From an uncultured Propionibacteriaceae bacterium (GTDB lineage Bacteria; Actinomycetota; Actinomycetes; Propionibacteriales; Propionibacteriaceae), in contig CALCKT010000028.1 in NCBI GenBank assembly GCA_937965785.1, positions 46,982 through 110,981 of the forward strand: a stretch of DNA of 64,000 nucleotides, given 5' to 3'. Shown in pieces: positions 17,228 through 28,378 of the stretch. The notes beneath the pieces are model-generated. The model searched no databases and was not told where the DNA came from. It saw nothing but the letters and a program-made list of their open reading frames with translations. How positions within the stretch are numbered: position 1 is the stretch's first letter; each line of letters starts with the position of its first letter. The translations under genes were made by a program, and so were the position numbers.

Positions 17228-18400
17228 ATGACCATAGGAATCGCTGTCATCGGAGCCGGTATGGCGGGCAAGGCCCATGCCGCGGCCTACCGGGTCGCGC
17301 CAACGCTCTACGAATCCACGCTCCCGGACCTGCGCTACGTCTCCATCATTGACGTGAACGCCGAGGTCGGGCGGGCGGCAGCCCGACGCTACGGCTACGA
17401 ACACAGCGGAACGGACTGGCGGGTCATCGCCGATGATCCCGACATCCAGGTGGTCAGCGTCGTGATCGCGAACAGCCTGCACCTCGAGGTGGTCAGGGGG
17501 CTCCTCGAGGCCGGCAAGCACGTGCTGTGCGAGAAACCGCTCTCCGACACCCTGGCCTCGGCGCGGAAAATGGCCGACCTGGCCCGGGAGGCCTCCTCGG
17601 TTGCTCGCATCGGTCTCACCTACCGGCGCCAGCCCGGTGTGGCGGCGATCAGGGACTGGATCCGGGACGGGACCCTCGGCAGGGTGCTGCACTTCTCGGG
17701 TCGCTACTGGTGCGACTACGGCTGCAACCCGATGGCGCCGATGAGCTGGCGCTACAAGGGCCCGATGGGCTCCGGTGCGCTCGCTGACGTCGGCAGCCAC
17801 CTGACCTACCTGTCCGAGTTCCTCTGCGGGGAGATCACGGCCGTATCCGGCGGGGCCTTCGCCACGACGATCAAGGAACGTCCCGTGCCCCTGGGGGCCG
17901 TGGTCGGGCACGGACTGGCCGCCGTCTCCGACCGGAAGGAGACCGTGGAGAACGACGACTACGCCACCTTCACCGCGTTCTTCGGGGAGGTCCGGGGCAG
18001 CCTCGAGGCTTCCCGCGTCGCGGCCGGTTACCCGAACGGCCTCGCCTTCGAGGTGTTCTGCGAGAACGGTGCCGCCAGTTTCCACCAGGACACGCCCTCA
18101 CAGGTCCGCCTGTACCTGAACGACGAGCATCCCGGCAGCAACGGCTACCGCACCGTGAACCTCGGAGCGGACCACCCCTACGTGGCCGGCGGCATGCCGA
18201 TCGACGTCTCCGGTGTCGGTTTCGGCCAGAACGAGGGCTTCACCTACCAGGCCCGGGCCTTCCTGGAGGAGGTCGCGGGAATCCCGGAGGAGGAATCCCT
18301 GCCCCGCAACGCGTCCTTCGACGAAGGCGTCCACAACATGGAAATCCTCGCGGCCGTCGCCCGTTCGGCCGCGGACAACGGAAAGCAGGTGAACCTGTGA
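17228..18400 (+). CDS. Gfo/Idh/MocA-family oxidoreductase
   Basis: 390 aa. The ATG at 17228 follows GAGGAGGA. The N-terminal Rossmann motif is VIGAGMAGKAHAAAY (about 7-21), and the conserved EKP is in LCEKPLSD (about 99-106). The second half is the family's substrate domain, with GSGALADVGSHLTY (about 180-193). These enzymes oxidise or epimerise sugars and inositols with NAD(P). It is first in a LacI-controlled operon with a TIM-barrel isomerase (GTGA overlap). Substrate not deducible. Confidence 0.9.
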   Translation: MTIGIAVIGAGMAGKAHAAAYRVAPTLYESTLPDLRYVSIIDVNAEVGRAAARRYGYEHSGTDWRVIADDPDIQVVSVVIANSLHLEVVRGLLEAGKHVLCEKPLSDTLASARKMADLAREASSVARIGLTYRRQPGVAAIRDWIRDGTLGRVLHFSGRYWCDYGCNPMAPMSWRYKGPMGSGALADVGSHLTYLSEFLCGEITAVSGGAFATTIKERPVPLGAVVGHGLAAVSDRKETVENDDYATFTAFFGEVRGSLEASRVAAGYPNGLAFEVFCENGAASFHQDTPSQVRLYLNDEHPGSNGYRTVNLGADHPYVAGGMPIDVSGVGFGQNEGFTYQARAFLEEVAGIPEEESLPRNASFDEGVHNMEILAAVARSAADNGKQVNL

Positions 18401-19401
18401 AACTCGGCGTCTACAACGCGATTCTGCACGACCGTCCCCTGGAGGATGCGGTCAAGGTGATCGCCGATCTCGGGTTGAACGGCATCGAGATCAACTCCGG
18501 CGGTTTCCTGCCCCCGGTGCACATCCCCGAGATCGATGAGATCATCGCCGACCCGGCGGCCGCGAAGGCCTATCTGGCCAGGTTCGACGGCACCGGGGTG
18601 GAGATCGCGGGCCTCAACTGCAACGGCAACCCCCTCCACCCCAATCCGGTCATCGGGGACAGGCACGCCGAGGACGTCCGCCGTTCCATCCGGGCGGCCG
18701 CCGCGCTCGGGCAGAACCGGGTGGTGACCATGTCCGGGCTGCCCGGTGGTGAGCCCGGAACCCTTTATCCGAACTGGATCGTCAACGCCTGGAACTCGGC
18801 CGCGCTCGACGTGCTCGACTACCAGTGGGAGATCGCCGCCAGGTTCTGGAGCGAGATCGACCAGCTCGCCGGGGACCACGGGGTCAAGGTGGCGCTCGAG
18901 CTGCATCCCCAGAACCTCGTGTTCAACGCCCGCGACATCCGCAAACTGGTGCAGCTGACCGGCGCGACGAACATCGGGGTCGAGATGGATGCCTCACACC
19001 TGTTCTGGCAGCAGGCCGACCCGGTGGCCGTGGTTCGTGAGCTCGGGCCGCTGATCTTCCACGCCGCCGCGAAGGACGTCCGGATCAATGTCGAGAACGC
19101 CAGGTTGAACGGCGTCCTGGACAACGGGTTCCGCCGGTTGTCCCCGGAGGAACCGCGGGTCAACCTCGGCGGCGACGAATGGGCCAACGAGTGGCCGAAG
19201 GACTCGTCGTGGGACTTCGTCGCGCTGGGCAAGGGACACGACGTGGCCTACTGGACCGAGTTCATCCGGGCCCTCCACGACGTGGATCCCGACATGTGCC
19301 TCAACATTGAGCACGAGGACACCGAACTCGGACGCATCGAAGGACTCCAGGTGGCTGCCGACGTTCTGAAATCGGCCTGGGCGGCCTTCCGGGCCGGGTG
19401 A
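18397..19401 (+). CDS. xylose-isomerase-like TIM-barrel sugar isomerase/epimerase
   Basis: 334 aa. Features of the AP-endonuclease-2/IolE-like family are: an N-terminal KLGVYNAILHDRPLEDAVKVI, metal-ligand candidates E and D/H in VALELHPQN (about 166-174), GVEMDASHLFWQQADP (about 191-206), and a late NIEHED (about 305-310). The start is the GTG at 18397, overlapping the dehydrogenase stop. It probably acts in the same sugar or inositol catabolic step series as its neighbour. Followed by a strong hairpin. Confidence 0.85.
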   Translation: MKLGVYNAILHDRPLEDAVKVIADLGLNGIEINSGGFLPPVHIPEIDEIIADPAAAKAYLARFDGTGVEIAGLNCNGNPLHPNPVIGDRHAEDVRRSIRAAAALGQNRVVTMSGLPGGEPGTLYPNWIVNAWNSAALDVLDYQWEIAARFWSEIDQLAGDHGVKVALELHPQNLVFNARDIRKLVQLTGATNIGVEMDASHLFWQQADPVAVVRELGPLIFHAAAKDVRINVENARLNGVLDNGFRRLSPEEPRVNLGGDEWANEWPKDSSWDFVALGKGHDVAYWTEFIRALHDVDPDMCLNIEHEDTELGRIEGLQVAADVLKSAWAAFRAG

Positions 19402-19407
19402 CCCGAG

Positions 19408-19443
19408 ACCGGTCGGCCGGGTCCGGGTACCCGGCCGACCGGT
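19408..19443 (+). terminator. strong GC hairpin after the LacI-controlled operon
   Basis: A perfect 14-bp stem (ACCGGTCGGCCGGG / CCCGGCCGACCGGT) with an 8-nt loop begins 7 nt after the stop codon. It has no T-tract, as is usual for actinobacterial terminators. Confidence 0.7.
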
Positions 19444-19473
19444 TCCCGCCCGGAGCATCTAAGCTGGATCGCC

Positions 19474-20493
19474 ATGGGCTCGGGTCGTCCGGGTCGTGAA
19501 AGGGAATCTGTGGGAGACGAAATTCAGCGGGCGAGCCGGGTGATCGCGGTCCCGGCCTCCATCGACATGGTGACGCTGCTCGGTCCCCGGGACGCCTTCC
19601 TGCAGGTTTTGGAGGACCGGCTCGCCGCGGACATCCACGTTCGTGGCAGCCAGGTGACGGTGACCGGGGAACCGGAGGACGTGGCCTCCGCCGTCGAGAT
19701 CCTGACGGAACTCATCACCATAATCCGCACCGGCCAGGGGCTGAGCGAGGAAACCGTGGAGCGGGTGATCAACCTGGCTGCCGAGGACCTGAAACCTTCC
19801 GAGATCCTCACCGCCGACATCATCTCCGCTCGCGGCAGGACCGTGCGGCCCAAGACCCTCAACCAGAAACGCTACGTGGACGCCATCGACCGGCACACGG
19901 TGGTTTTCGGCATCGGTCCGGCGGGCACCGGAAAGACCTACCTGGCCATGGCGAAGGCGGTGCAGGCCCTGCAGTCCAAACAGGTGAGCCGCATCATCCT
20001 GACCCGCCCCGCGATCGAGGCGGGGGAGCGGCTGGGATTCCTGCCGGGCACCCTGAACGACAAGATCGATCCCTATCTGCGCCCCCTCTACGACGCGTTG
20101 CACGACATGGTTGAGGCCGACTCGGTGCCGAAACTCCTGACCTCCGGCACCATCGAGGTCGCGCCTTTGGCCTACATGCGCGGCCGCACCCTCAACGACG
20201 CCTTCATCATCCTGGACGAGGCCCAGAACACCTCCTCGGAGCAGATGAAGATGTTCCTCACCCGGCTCGGGTTCGGATCCAAGGTGGTGGTGACCGGTGA
20301 CATCACCCAGATCGATCTTCCCGGCGGGGTGCGCAGCGGGTTGCGGCAGGTGACCGAGATCCTCGACGGAATCGACGACATCGCTTTCTGTACCCTCACC
20401 GCCCGCGACGTGGTGCGTCACCGGCTGGTCGGCAGGATTGTTGCCGCCTACGATTCCTATGACAGCATCCAACAGGGCAGGGGCGGCAGATGA
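19474..20493 (+). CDS. phoH: PhoH-like ATPase
   Basis: 339 aa from the ATG at 19474, which is 8 nt after TAAGCT (19460-19465). A GTG at 19510 preceded by AAAGGGAA is an alternative start (327 aa). An N-terminal KH-like part ([18 protein letters not shown]) precedes the PhoH ATPase: Walker [12 protein letters not shown] (about 149-159), Walker [10 protein letters not shown] (about 246-254), and GDITQIDLP (about 278-286). PhoH-like proteins are putative RNA-processing ATPases; the conserved neighbours ybeY and era support a ribosome/RNA role. The stop overlaps ybeY. Confidence 0.93.
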   Translation: MGSGRPGRERESVGDEIQRASRVIAVPASIDMVTLLGPRDAFLQVLEDRLAADIHVRGSQVTVTGEPEDVASAVEILTELITIIRTGQGLSEETVERVINLAAEDLKPSEILTADIISARGRTVRPKTLNQKRYVDAIDRHTVVFGIGPAGTGKTYLAMAKAVQALQSKQVSRIILTRPAIEAGERLGFLPGTLNDKIDPYLRPLYDALHDMVEADSVPKLLTSGTIEVAPLAYMRGRTLNDAFIILDEAQNTSSEQMKMFLTRLGFGSKVVVTGDITQIDLPGGVRSGLRQVTEILDGIDDIAFCTLTARDVVRHRLVGRIVAAYDSYDSIQQGRGGR

Positions 20494-20972
20494 TCGACAT
20501 CAACAACGAATCCGGGGTTCAGGCAGACGAGCTGGGTCTGGTGGCCCTGGCCCGGTTCGCCCTGAGCCGCCTGCGGATCCATCCCCAGGCGGATCTGTCC
20601 ATTCTCCTGGTGGACGAGGCCACCATGGCCGAGTATCACCAGCGTTTCATGGATCTACCCGGCCCGACCGACGTGATGAGTTTCCCGATGGACGAGCTGC
20701 GGGAACCCGCCGAGGACGAGGAACCACCCCTCGGGTTGCTCGGTGACATCGTGCTCTGCCCGCAGGTGACCGCCCGGCAGGCGGCCGAGAACGGCCGGGA
20801 GCCGGCGGCGGAGGCCGAGTACCTCCTGATCCACGGCCTGCTCCACCTGCTGGGGCACGACCACGCCGAACCGGAGGAGAAGGCCGTCATGTTCGGCCTC
20901 AACGACAAGATCATCGCCGCCTGGGAGGTGGCCCGCAACAACCGCCGGAGCGACCGACCGGGAAACAGGTGA
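20490..20972 (+). CDS. ybeY: endoribonuclease YbeY
   Basis: 160 aa. The zinc-binding H3xH5xH motif is HGLLHLLGHDH (about 115-125), and the conserved TDVMSFPMDE lies near 60-70. YbeY acts in 16S rRNA 3'-end maturation and ribosome quality control. The ATG overlaps the phoH stop (ATGA), so the two are translationally coupled, as in most actinobacteria. Confidence 0.96.
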   Translation: MIDINNESGVQADELGLVALARFALSRLRIHPQADLSILLVDEATMAEYHQRFMDLPGPTDVMSFPMDELREPAEDEEPPLGLLGDIVLCPQVTARQAAENGREPAAEAEYLLIHGLLHLLGHDHAEPEEKAVMFGLNDKIIAAWEVARNNRRSDRPGNR

Positions 20973-21057
20973 CAGCGCGCCGGGCGACCCAGCCGCGGAC
21001 CGCCACTAGACTGGTTGCCCAAGCGTTTCCTTTCAAAGGTTGGTTGATCACCTCCAC

Positions 21058-22365
21058 ATGCTCCAGTCCCAGTGGATAGAACTGACGGGTGCACTCGTCT
21101 GCGCGATCGTCGCATCCCTGCTCGTCGCCGTCGAAACCGCCCTCACGGGGTTCTCCCGGGGAAGGGCCGAGAAACTGGTCGAATCGGGGGCGCGCGGGGC
21201 TGAGCGGATCCGGCTGATAGCCCAGGACCCGGCCCCCTCCATCAACGCCGTGATGTTCACCCGGATGTCCTTCGAGGCGACGGCGATGGCGCTCGTGGCG
21301 TTGGTGGTCTTCCAGAACATCGAGGGCACGGCACCTCGGCTGGTGACGCTCGTGACGATCCTGCTGGTGGTGTTCTTCATACTGTGGGGGGTGGCCCCGA
21401 GAACGATCGGGAGACAGCACCCGGAACGGATCATGAGGTCCTTCGCGCCCCTGGTTTCGCTGCTGACCACGGTGCTGGGGCCGGTCGCACAGCTGATGAT
21501 CCTGCTCGGGAACGCGCTGACCCCCGGGCGCGGGTTCTCGGATGGGCCGTTCGCATCGGAGGCCGAACTTCGGGACCTCGTCGACATCGCCGAGGCGAAC
21601 GAGGTGATCGAGGCGCGTGAATCGAAGATGATCCACTCGGTGTTCGAGCTGGGCGACACCCTCGTCAAGGAGGTGATGGTCCCGCGCACCGACATGGTCT
21701 GGGTTCCCAGGGACCGCACCCTCAGGCAGCTGCTGTCACTGGCCCTGCGATCCGGTTTCTCCCGCATCCCCGTGGTGGGCGACGGCGGCATCGACGACGT
21801 GCTCGGCGTGGTCTACCTGAAGGACGTCACCAGGCGCATCTACGACTACCCCGACGCGGAACGCAACGAAACCGTCGGTGACCTGATGCGCCCGGCCAGT
21901 TTCGTGCCCGACTCAAAACCCGCCTCGGAGCTGCTGCGCGACATGCAGCTGCGGCACTCCCACCTGGTGATCGTCATCGACGAGTTCGGCGGCACCGCGG
22001 GCCTGTGCACGATGGAGGACATAGTCGAGGAGATCGTGGGTGAGATCGTCGACGAGTACGACCAGGAGATCCCCGCCATCGCCGAACTCCCGGAACCCGG
22101 GCACTACCGGGTCAGCTCCCGGTTGCCCGTGGATGAGCTGGGTGAGCTGTTCGGCATCCCGCTGCATGACGAGGAGGTCGACACCGTCGGCGGGTTGATG
22201 GCGAAACTCCTCAACGTGGTTCCCATCCCGGGTTCGAGCATCACCTATGAAGGCATCGAGATGGTGGCTGACCGCGCCGTGGGGCGCCGCCACCAGATAG
22301 GGACCGTCCTGGTGCGTCTCGCCCCAGAGAAATCCCAGGAGGACAAGGAGGAAATCAGTGACTGA
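21058..22365 (+). CDS. CorC/HlyC-like CNNM-CBS membrane protein
   Basis: 435 aa from the ATG at 21058; an in-frame TTG at 21040 would add 6 residues, but its AAAGG is too close to act. The N-terminal CNNM (DUF21) domain has about three transmembrane helices (10-30, 65-90, 95-125). A CBS pair follows (VKEVMVPRTDMVWV; FGGTAGLCTMEDIVEEIVGEI), then a C-terminal CorC_HlyC domain. Such proteins are linked to Mg/Co transport or efflux. The usual position is between ybeY and era; era overlaps its 3' end by 8 nt. TAGACT at 21007-21012 may be its -10. Confidence 0.9.
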   Translation: MLQSQWIELTGALVCAIVASLLVAVETALTGFSRGRAEKLVESGARGAERIRLIAQDPAPSINAVMFTRMSFEATAMALVALVVFQNIEGTAPRLVTLVTILLVVFFILWGVAPRTIGRQHPERIMRSFAPLVSLLTTVLGPVAQLMILLGNALTPGRGFSDGPFASEAELRDLVDIAEANEVIEARESKMIHSVFELGDTLVKEVMVPRTDMVWVPRDRTLRQLLSLALRSGFSRIPVVGDGGIDDVLGVVYLKDVTRRIYDYPDAERNETVGDLMRPASFVPDSKPASELLRDMQLRHSHLVIVIDEFGGTAGLCTMEDIVEEIVGEIVDEYDQEIPAIAELPEPGHYRVSSRLPVDELGELFGIPLHDEEVDTVGGLMAKLLNVVPIPGSSITYEGIEMVADRAVGRRHQIGTVLVRLAPEKSQEDKEEISD

Positions 22366-23284
22366 CCAGCCGTTCCGCTCCGGCTTCGCCTGTTTCGTCG
22401 GGCGGCCCAATGCGGGAAAATCCACCCTGACCAACGCCCTGGTGGGTCAGAAGATCGCGATCGCCTCCTCGAAACCCCAGACCACCAGGCACGTGGTGCG
22501 GGGCATAGTCACCCGTGACTCGGGGCAGCTGGTGCTGATCGACACCCCCGGGCTGCACCGTCCCCGCACCCTGCTGGGGGAGCGCCTAAACGATCTGGTG
22601 CGTGAAACCTGGTCCGAGGTGGACATCGTCGGCGTCTGCCTGCCCTGCGACCAGCGGATCGGTCCCGGCGACCGCTACATCGTCTCGCAGATCGCCGAGC
22701 TGTCCAACCGTCCCCTGCTGGTGGCGTTGGCAACCAAGACCGATCTCGTCAGCAAGGAACGGGTGCTCTCCCACCTGGTGGACATCTCGGCGCTAGCGGA
22801 CGAGCTAGGCATCCAGTGGGCCGAGGTGGTTCCCTGCTCCGCGATCAACAACGACCAGGTGGACACGGTTCGTGACGTGCTGCTGCGCCTGCTGCCGGAA
22901 GGACCGATGTACTACCCCGACGGGGAGGTCACCGACGAACCGGAGGAGACGCTGATCGCCGAGCTGATCCGGGAGGCCGCCCTCGAAGGGGTGCGTGACG
23001 AGCTTCCGCACTCCATAGCGGTGATGATCGATGAGATCCTGCCACGCCCCGACCGTCCCGAGAACAAACCCCTCCTGGACGTGTTCGCATCCATCATCGT
23101 GGAACGTGACTCCCAGAAGGGAATCATCATCGGACACAAGGGAAGCCGGTTGCGGGAGATCGGGACGGCCGCCCGTCTCCAGATCAACCGGCTGCTGGGC
23201 ACCCCGGTCCACCTGAGCCTGCACGTCAAGGTGCTGCGCGAATGGCAGCGTGACACGAAATATCTGAACAGGCTCGGTTTCTAG
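22358..23284 (+). CDS. era: GTPase Era
   Basis: 308 aa. G1 GRPNAGKS (about 15-22), G2 region with KPQTTRH, G3 DTPG (about 63-66), G4 TKTD (about 127-130; NKxD in most relatives, so slightly altered). A C-terminal KH domain has GHKGSRLREIGTAAR (about 258-272). Era binds 16S rRNA and is needed for 30S assembly. The GTG start at 22358 overlaps the corC-like gene, completing the ybeY-corC-era set. Confidence 0.96.
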   Translation: MTDQPFRSGFACFVGRPNAGKSTLTNALVGQKIAIASSKPQTTRHVVRGIVTRDSGQLVLIDTPGLHRPRTLLGERLNDLVRETWSEVDIVGVCLPCDQRIGPGDRYIVSQIAELSNRPLLVALATKTDLVSKERVLSHLVDISALADELGIQWAEVVPCSAINNDQVDTVRDVLLRLLPEGPMYYPDGEVTDEPEETLIAELIREAALEGVRDELPHSIAVMIDEILPRPDRPENKPLLDVFASIIVERDSQKGIIIGHKGSRLREIGTAARLQINRLLGTPVHLSLHVKVLREWQRDTKYLNRLGF

Positions 23285-23297
23285 TAGGCTTCCAGGC

Positions 23298-23348
23298 ATG
23301 GCAGAGCGATTCCTTCTCCTTCGCTGCCGCGGCGGGGCCCAGTTCTGA
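23298..23348 (+). CDS. leuA leader peptide
   Basis: 16 codons reading MAERFLLLRCRGGAQF, with three consecutive Leu codons CTT CTC CTT (23313-23321). The ATG is 7 nt behind TAGGCT (23285-23290), so the leader is itself leaderless. Position just upstream of leuA and the Leu run make it an attenuator peptide. TTCTCCTT (23314-23321) plus GCTG (23323-23326) is complementary to CAGC-AAGGAGAA (23397-23408), which contains the leuA Shine-Dalgarno. Known Leu attenuation in actinobacteria supports the general role; the SD pairing is my observation. Confidence 0.75.
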   Translation: MAERFLLLRCRGGAQF

Positions 23349-23412
23349 ACCGGCCAGCCTCCTCGCTGCGGAGCCTTCGTGTGCCTGGCTGTCATCCAGC
23401 AAGGAGAAACCA
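23349..23412 (+). promoter_or_regulatory. leuA attenuator/SD-control region
   Basis: It contains a second copy of the anti-SD segment, CTCCTCGCTG (23359-23368), one mismatch from full complementarity to CAGCAAGGAG at the leuA SD (23397-23406). CTCC/GGAG and CAGCC/GGCTG pairings are also possible. Mutually exclusive structures could set access to the leuA ribosome-binding site. No folding was computed. Confidence 0.5.
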
Positions 23413-25135
<1,723 letters not shown>

Positions 25136-25143
<8 letters not shown>

Positions 25144-25792
25144 ACGCGGGAAATCTTCGCGGAGACGGCTGGCGTGGGCACTCGCCATCACAGCGTGCGT
25201 GGCTGCCGCCGTCGCCGCCGAGGTGTGCCGGGAAGTGCACACCACCCGGCTGGTCACCGAGACCACCGTCACGGACAAGCTGACCGGGGAACTGCGGATC
25301 ATGCAGCTCAGCGACATCCACGTGCGCGACGACCCCGCCCAGCTGGCGAGCATCGTGACCCGGGTGCGTGAGGCCGAACCGCACCTGATCGTCATCGCGG
25401 GGGACACCCTGAACACCCGCAACGAAACCCTCGACCCGCTCCACGAACTGTTCTCCCGGCTCTCGGAACTGGGAGTCCCCATGTACGCGGTCCTGGGAAA
25501 CCACGACCACTGGTCGGAGGACCTGCCGCAGCTGATCGAGCTGTACGCCCGCCACGGGATCAAACTGATCGACAACGAACACGAGGTGATCACCGGGGAG
25601 TTCGGAAGCTTCACCCTGGTGGGGGCAGGTGACGCCTACACCGATCACGCCCACCTCGACCGGGCGTTGAAAGGAGCACCGGAGGGTTTCAGGTTCCTGC
25701 TGACCCATTCCCCGGAGATCCTGCCCCAGCTCGCGTCCATGAAGGAGCGCAATATCGTCTACTGGTCCGGGTGGGCGAGACATCGATACTGA
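25136..25792 (+). pseudogene. metallophosphoesterase, 3'-truncated by insertion
   Basis: The first 212 residues are a normal membrane-anchored YkuE-like phosphoesterase: basic N-terminus, hydrophobic helix about 12-29, then LSDIH, AGDTLN, GNHDHW and LTHSPE metal motifs. The sequence then reads NIVYWSG followed by WARHRY and stop, where the family has SGHTHGGQ. The break is at about 25771. The last two metal ligands and the C-terminus are lost, and no remainder is found on the far side of the acquired patch (29.6 kb). It is almost certainly inactive. Confidence 0.85.
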
Positions 25793-25817
25793 TCGAGCCT
25801 GGCTCGTAGACACGCCC
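25772..25817. mobile_element. short insertion-sequence footprint at the break in the phosphoesterase
   Basis: This begins where the phosphoesterase frame is lost and ends with GGCTCGTAGACACGCCC, resembling an IS end (GGGCGTGT... on the other strand). An internal palindrome CGAGCC-T-GGCTCG lies at 25794-25806. Its two ends are only imperfect inverted repeats, so the element type is uncertain. Confidence 0.35.
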
Positions 25818-25819
25818 GG

Positions 25820-25981
25820 CTAGCAGTGAAAGGTCAGCCACGCCGATCCCGTACGGAACCGCCACGCGGTTGCCTCGACCACCATGCGTCGATCCACCGC
25901 AGGACGACCCCGCGTCCTCACCTGCGGGAATACGTCCCGGATCAGCTCCCAGACCTCGTCCGTGATGACATCTCGCAACAC
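25820..25981 (-). pseudogene. IS5-family transposase fragment (N-terminus only)
   Basis: 53 codons: ITDEVWELIRDVFPQ, then GRPAVDRRMVVEATAWRFRTGSAW, the N-terminal DUF4096-type region of IS5-like transposases. The frame then departs (LTFHC, stop), so the DDE catalytic domain is missing. The end at 26012-26030 (CATTTAGCAACACGCCC on the plus strand) looks like the matching terminal repeat. Start GTG at 25981. Confidence 0.75.
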
Positions 25982-26036
25982 CCCTCAAGGATCACCCGAC
26001 TACCCAACCAAAGCATTTAGCAACACGCCCTAGGGG

Positions 26037-26999
26037 TCATTGGTGTGGGGTGGCGGCTTGGTGGTATTTCTTGACGACCTTGGCTCCGTTGCGATGCTTG
26101 GATTTGAGCTTCAGGCTGGGCAGGAAGTAGTTGCCGAACGCGTCGTCGAGGGTCCATATCTGGTTCAGCGGGTCCATTTCGGCGGCAGTGTCGTAGCGGT
26201 AGTAGCCGACCAGTTCGCGGACTCTGGCCCAGTTCTTCTGCTCGACGTAGCAGCCGTCGTTCTTTTGCCCGAGCGGCCTCGGGTGAAGGTGATCTTGCGG
26301 GTTTCGCAGTAGTGAAGCAGGTGGTGGTTGATGAATTCGCTGCCGTTGTCGGAGTCGATACCGCGGATCGGGAACGGGGACTGCCCGGCGGCGTGGTCGA
26401 TGGCCTCGACAATCCATCGGCGGGCCCGGTTGGGCACCGATCGGTTGATGGTCCAGCCGGTGGCGATGGCGGCTAGGTCGATGGCCACGAATCCTGGTGT
26501 GGCGTCGTCCCAGTCCGCGAAGGTGCGGATCGGGATCTGGTGTTTCAACAACGATCCGGGGTTGGTATGGGTGCGGCCCCGCAACGTCATCCGTGATCGT
26601 TGGTTGGCGAGCATCCGGTCGATCGTGGCTGCTGAGATCCGCGTCAGGAGGTCGGCCTGGGCATCAGGGATGGTGATCTCCCCCTCGGCCCGCAGCAGAG
26701 GCACCAACACTGGCATGAACGGCGCGAGGATCTCGCTTGCCGGGGCCCGCAGCAACACCCAGCAGCGGACCAGAGCCGGCAGCAAGTCATCGTCGTAGAC
26801 CCTGGCACGCGGCTTGCGGGGCCGTACCGGTTTGGCCACCAGCGCCTGACGCAGCGCTGCGCGGGCATAGTCACGGTGTCAGCCGGTCAAGTCGACCAAC
26901 TCGTCCAAGATACGGGTCTTGCCCGCCCGGTCAGCACTGCGATACGTCAGCGCCTTCTTTCTTCGTCACGGCCTGCCGCTGACTCATCGTCAACTCCAT
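26037..26999 (-). pseudogene. decayed DDE/rve-type IS transposase
   Basis: The original protein can be followed as MSQRQAVTKK, ALTYRSADRAGKTRILDEL, VAKPVRPRKPRARVYDDDLLP, GIDSDNGSEFINHHLLHYC, and NDGCYVEQKNWARVRELVGYY. It carries several lesions: a one-base shift after MSQRQAVTKKE, a TGA in place of a Trp codon (DLTG-stop-HRDY), an apparent in-frame deletion after GFVAIDL that removes part of the catalytic core, and another -1 shift near 26270. It therefore cannot make active enzyme. It is an integrase-catalytic-domain transposase; the exact IS family is not assigned. Confidence 0.8.
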
Positions 27000-27158
27000 G
27001 TTCGATCATGCCCAGTCGGAGATTCCCACGCGAGGCAACGACCCCAGCAGCTGGAGAAAACACGTGAGGCAACGCCCCCGCCCAGGCGAAGGTTCTAGAT
27101 GAGTCAAGTCGAGGGGTTGCCCAGCACTGCATGGCTGTCGTAGGGTTCTCGTGTAGTC

Positions 27159-27173
27159 GGGCATGCTATGCCC
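27159..27173. terminator. hairpin in the spacer before the protease gene
   Basis: GGGCAT-GCT-ATGCCC, with an alternative pairing to a second GGGCA just downstream. The 260-bp spacer 27000-27259 is less GC-rich than the backbone and otherwise shows only the ribosome-binding site GGAGG at its end. Confidence 0.3.
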
Positions 27174-27259
27174 CTATCGGGCACACGAAATGAATATCCC
27201 CATCAGCGAGTAGGTGATACATCCACCCCACTAAGACCTTCTACCCCGGAGGTATTGAC

Positions 27260-28378
27260 ATGACAGCATCCCGAAATCTCTCCCTCGCATCCTTTGCCTC
27301 AGCGGCCATCCTACTTGCCTCGGCAGCGACGCCAGCGTTTGCTACGCCTTCACCGGAGGAACCAGATGGCGCTACCAGTCCCTCGACAGCTGTTGTGGCC
27401 CCCACCACATTTGGACGGTCTGCCGAGATCATCAGCCCCGATTCCTCACCTGATGACCGAGCAGCCGATCTGACCGCCCAAGATGAGGAGGTCCTCGCCT
27501 ACTGGACGCCGGAGCGTCTTGCTTCTGCCGTCCCCTATGAGCCTTCTACGACCCCGACCGCTGAGGAATCGATGGGCGGCACCCCAACCGGTCCCGAGGG
27601 GTCAACGCCCCCAGCCGAACCGCTGAAGGTGTCACCTTCCGAAATGCGTTCAGAGACAACAGTCCTCGCTTCCGACTCCAGCATGGGGATCACTCCCCAA
27701 GCAACCCCAGTGACGAATTTCCCGAACACGAACGGAAAGCTGTTCTTCAACGGCTACGGTACGGGCAATGCATACTGTTCTGCCTCCGCCTTGAACACGG
27801 ATACCAAGCGGGTCATCATCACGGCGGGCCACTGCGTCTATGATAATGGTGCATGGATGCAGAATGTCGTTTTTGTTCCCAACTATGACAAGCGCAACGC
27901 CGACCCCGATCCGGTGGGGATCTGGACAGTGCATACACTGCGCGCCTTCAACGTGTGGATCAGTAATCACTACTACACCCATGATGTCGGTATGGCCACG
28001 CTGAACAATGGCGGAGACAACGGTCAACGCATTGTTGACGCGGTCGGCGGTCACGGAATGCGCTGGAACGGCTCGTATGCCTTCGACGTGTCAATATTCG
28101 GATACCCGAGCAACAAAACCAACCCAGACGGACGATACACCATGTGGGCTTGCTGGGGCACCACCTTTCGATCGGATCACTGGGTCTCGATCAACGGTTG
28201 CGCATTCGGCCCAGGTGCGTCAGGAGGACCTTGGCTGCATGAATTTAGCAACGCATCGGGGCTCGGCTACGTCAGATCTGTGACTTCGTCGTGGTCCCCC
28301 GGAACTGGACAGAATTGGGCCCCCTACTTTACCGATGACATGAAAGCGATGAAAGACGCGACGAACGGGGACTGGTAA
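27260..28378 (+). CDS. secreted trypsin/V8-like serine protease
   Basis: 372 aa. A signal peptide of about 29 residues ends ATPAFA-TP. A Ser/Thr/Pro-rich pro-region (about 30-140) is followed by a chymotrypsin-fold domain with the full catalytic triad: His in TAGHCV (about 193), Asp in HDVGMA (about 241), Ser in GPGASGGPW (about 319). The ATG at 27260 is preceded by GGAGG. Base composition and codon use are clearly less GC-biased than flanking core genes, and it lies between decayed IS elements, so acquisition is likely. The stop overlaps the start of a small lipoprotein gene by 1 nt. Confidence 0.9.
   Translation: MTASRNLSLASFASAAILLASAATPAFATPSPEEPDGATSPSTAVVAPTTFGRSAEIISPDSSPDDRAADLTAQDEEVLAYWTPERLASAVPYEPSTTPTAEESMGGTPTGPEGSTPPAEPLKVSPSEMRSETTVLASDSSMGITPQATPVTNFPNTNGKLFFNGYGTGNAYCSASALNTDTKRVIITAGHCVYDNGAWMQNVVFVPNYDKRNADPDPVGIWTVHTLRAFNVWISNHYYTHDVGMATLNNGGDNGQRIVDAVGGHGMRWNGSYAFDVSIFGYPSNKTNPDGRYTMWACWGTTFRSDHWVSINGCAFGPGASGGPWLHEFSNASGLGYVRSVTSSWSPGTGQNWAPYFTDDMKAMKDATNGDW

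Noticed and set aside
21040..21057. TTG start for the CorC-like protein
   Set aside because: The AAAGG site touches the TTG directly, which is too close to work; the ATG at 21058 is preferred, although the start remains uncertain.
26255..26290. Programmed -1 frameshift in the DDE transposase
   Set aside because: No proper slippery heptamer is present, and the same gene carries a further frameshift, an internal stop and a deletion, so it is simple decay.
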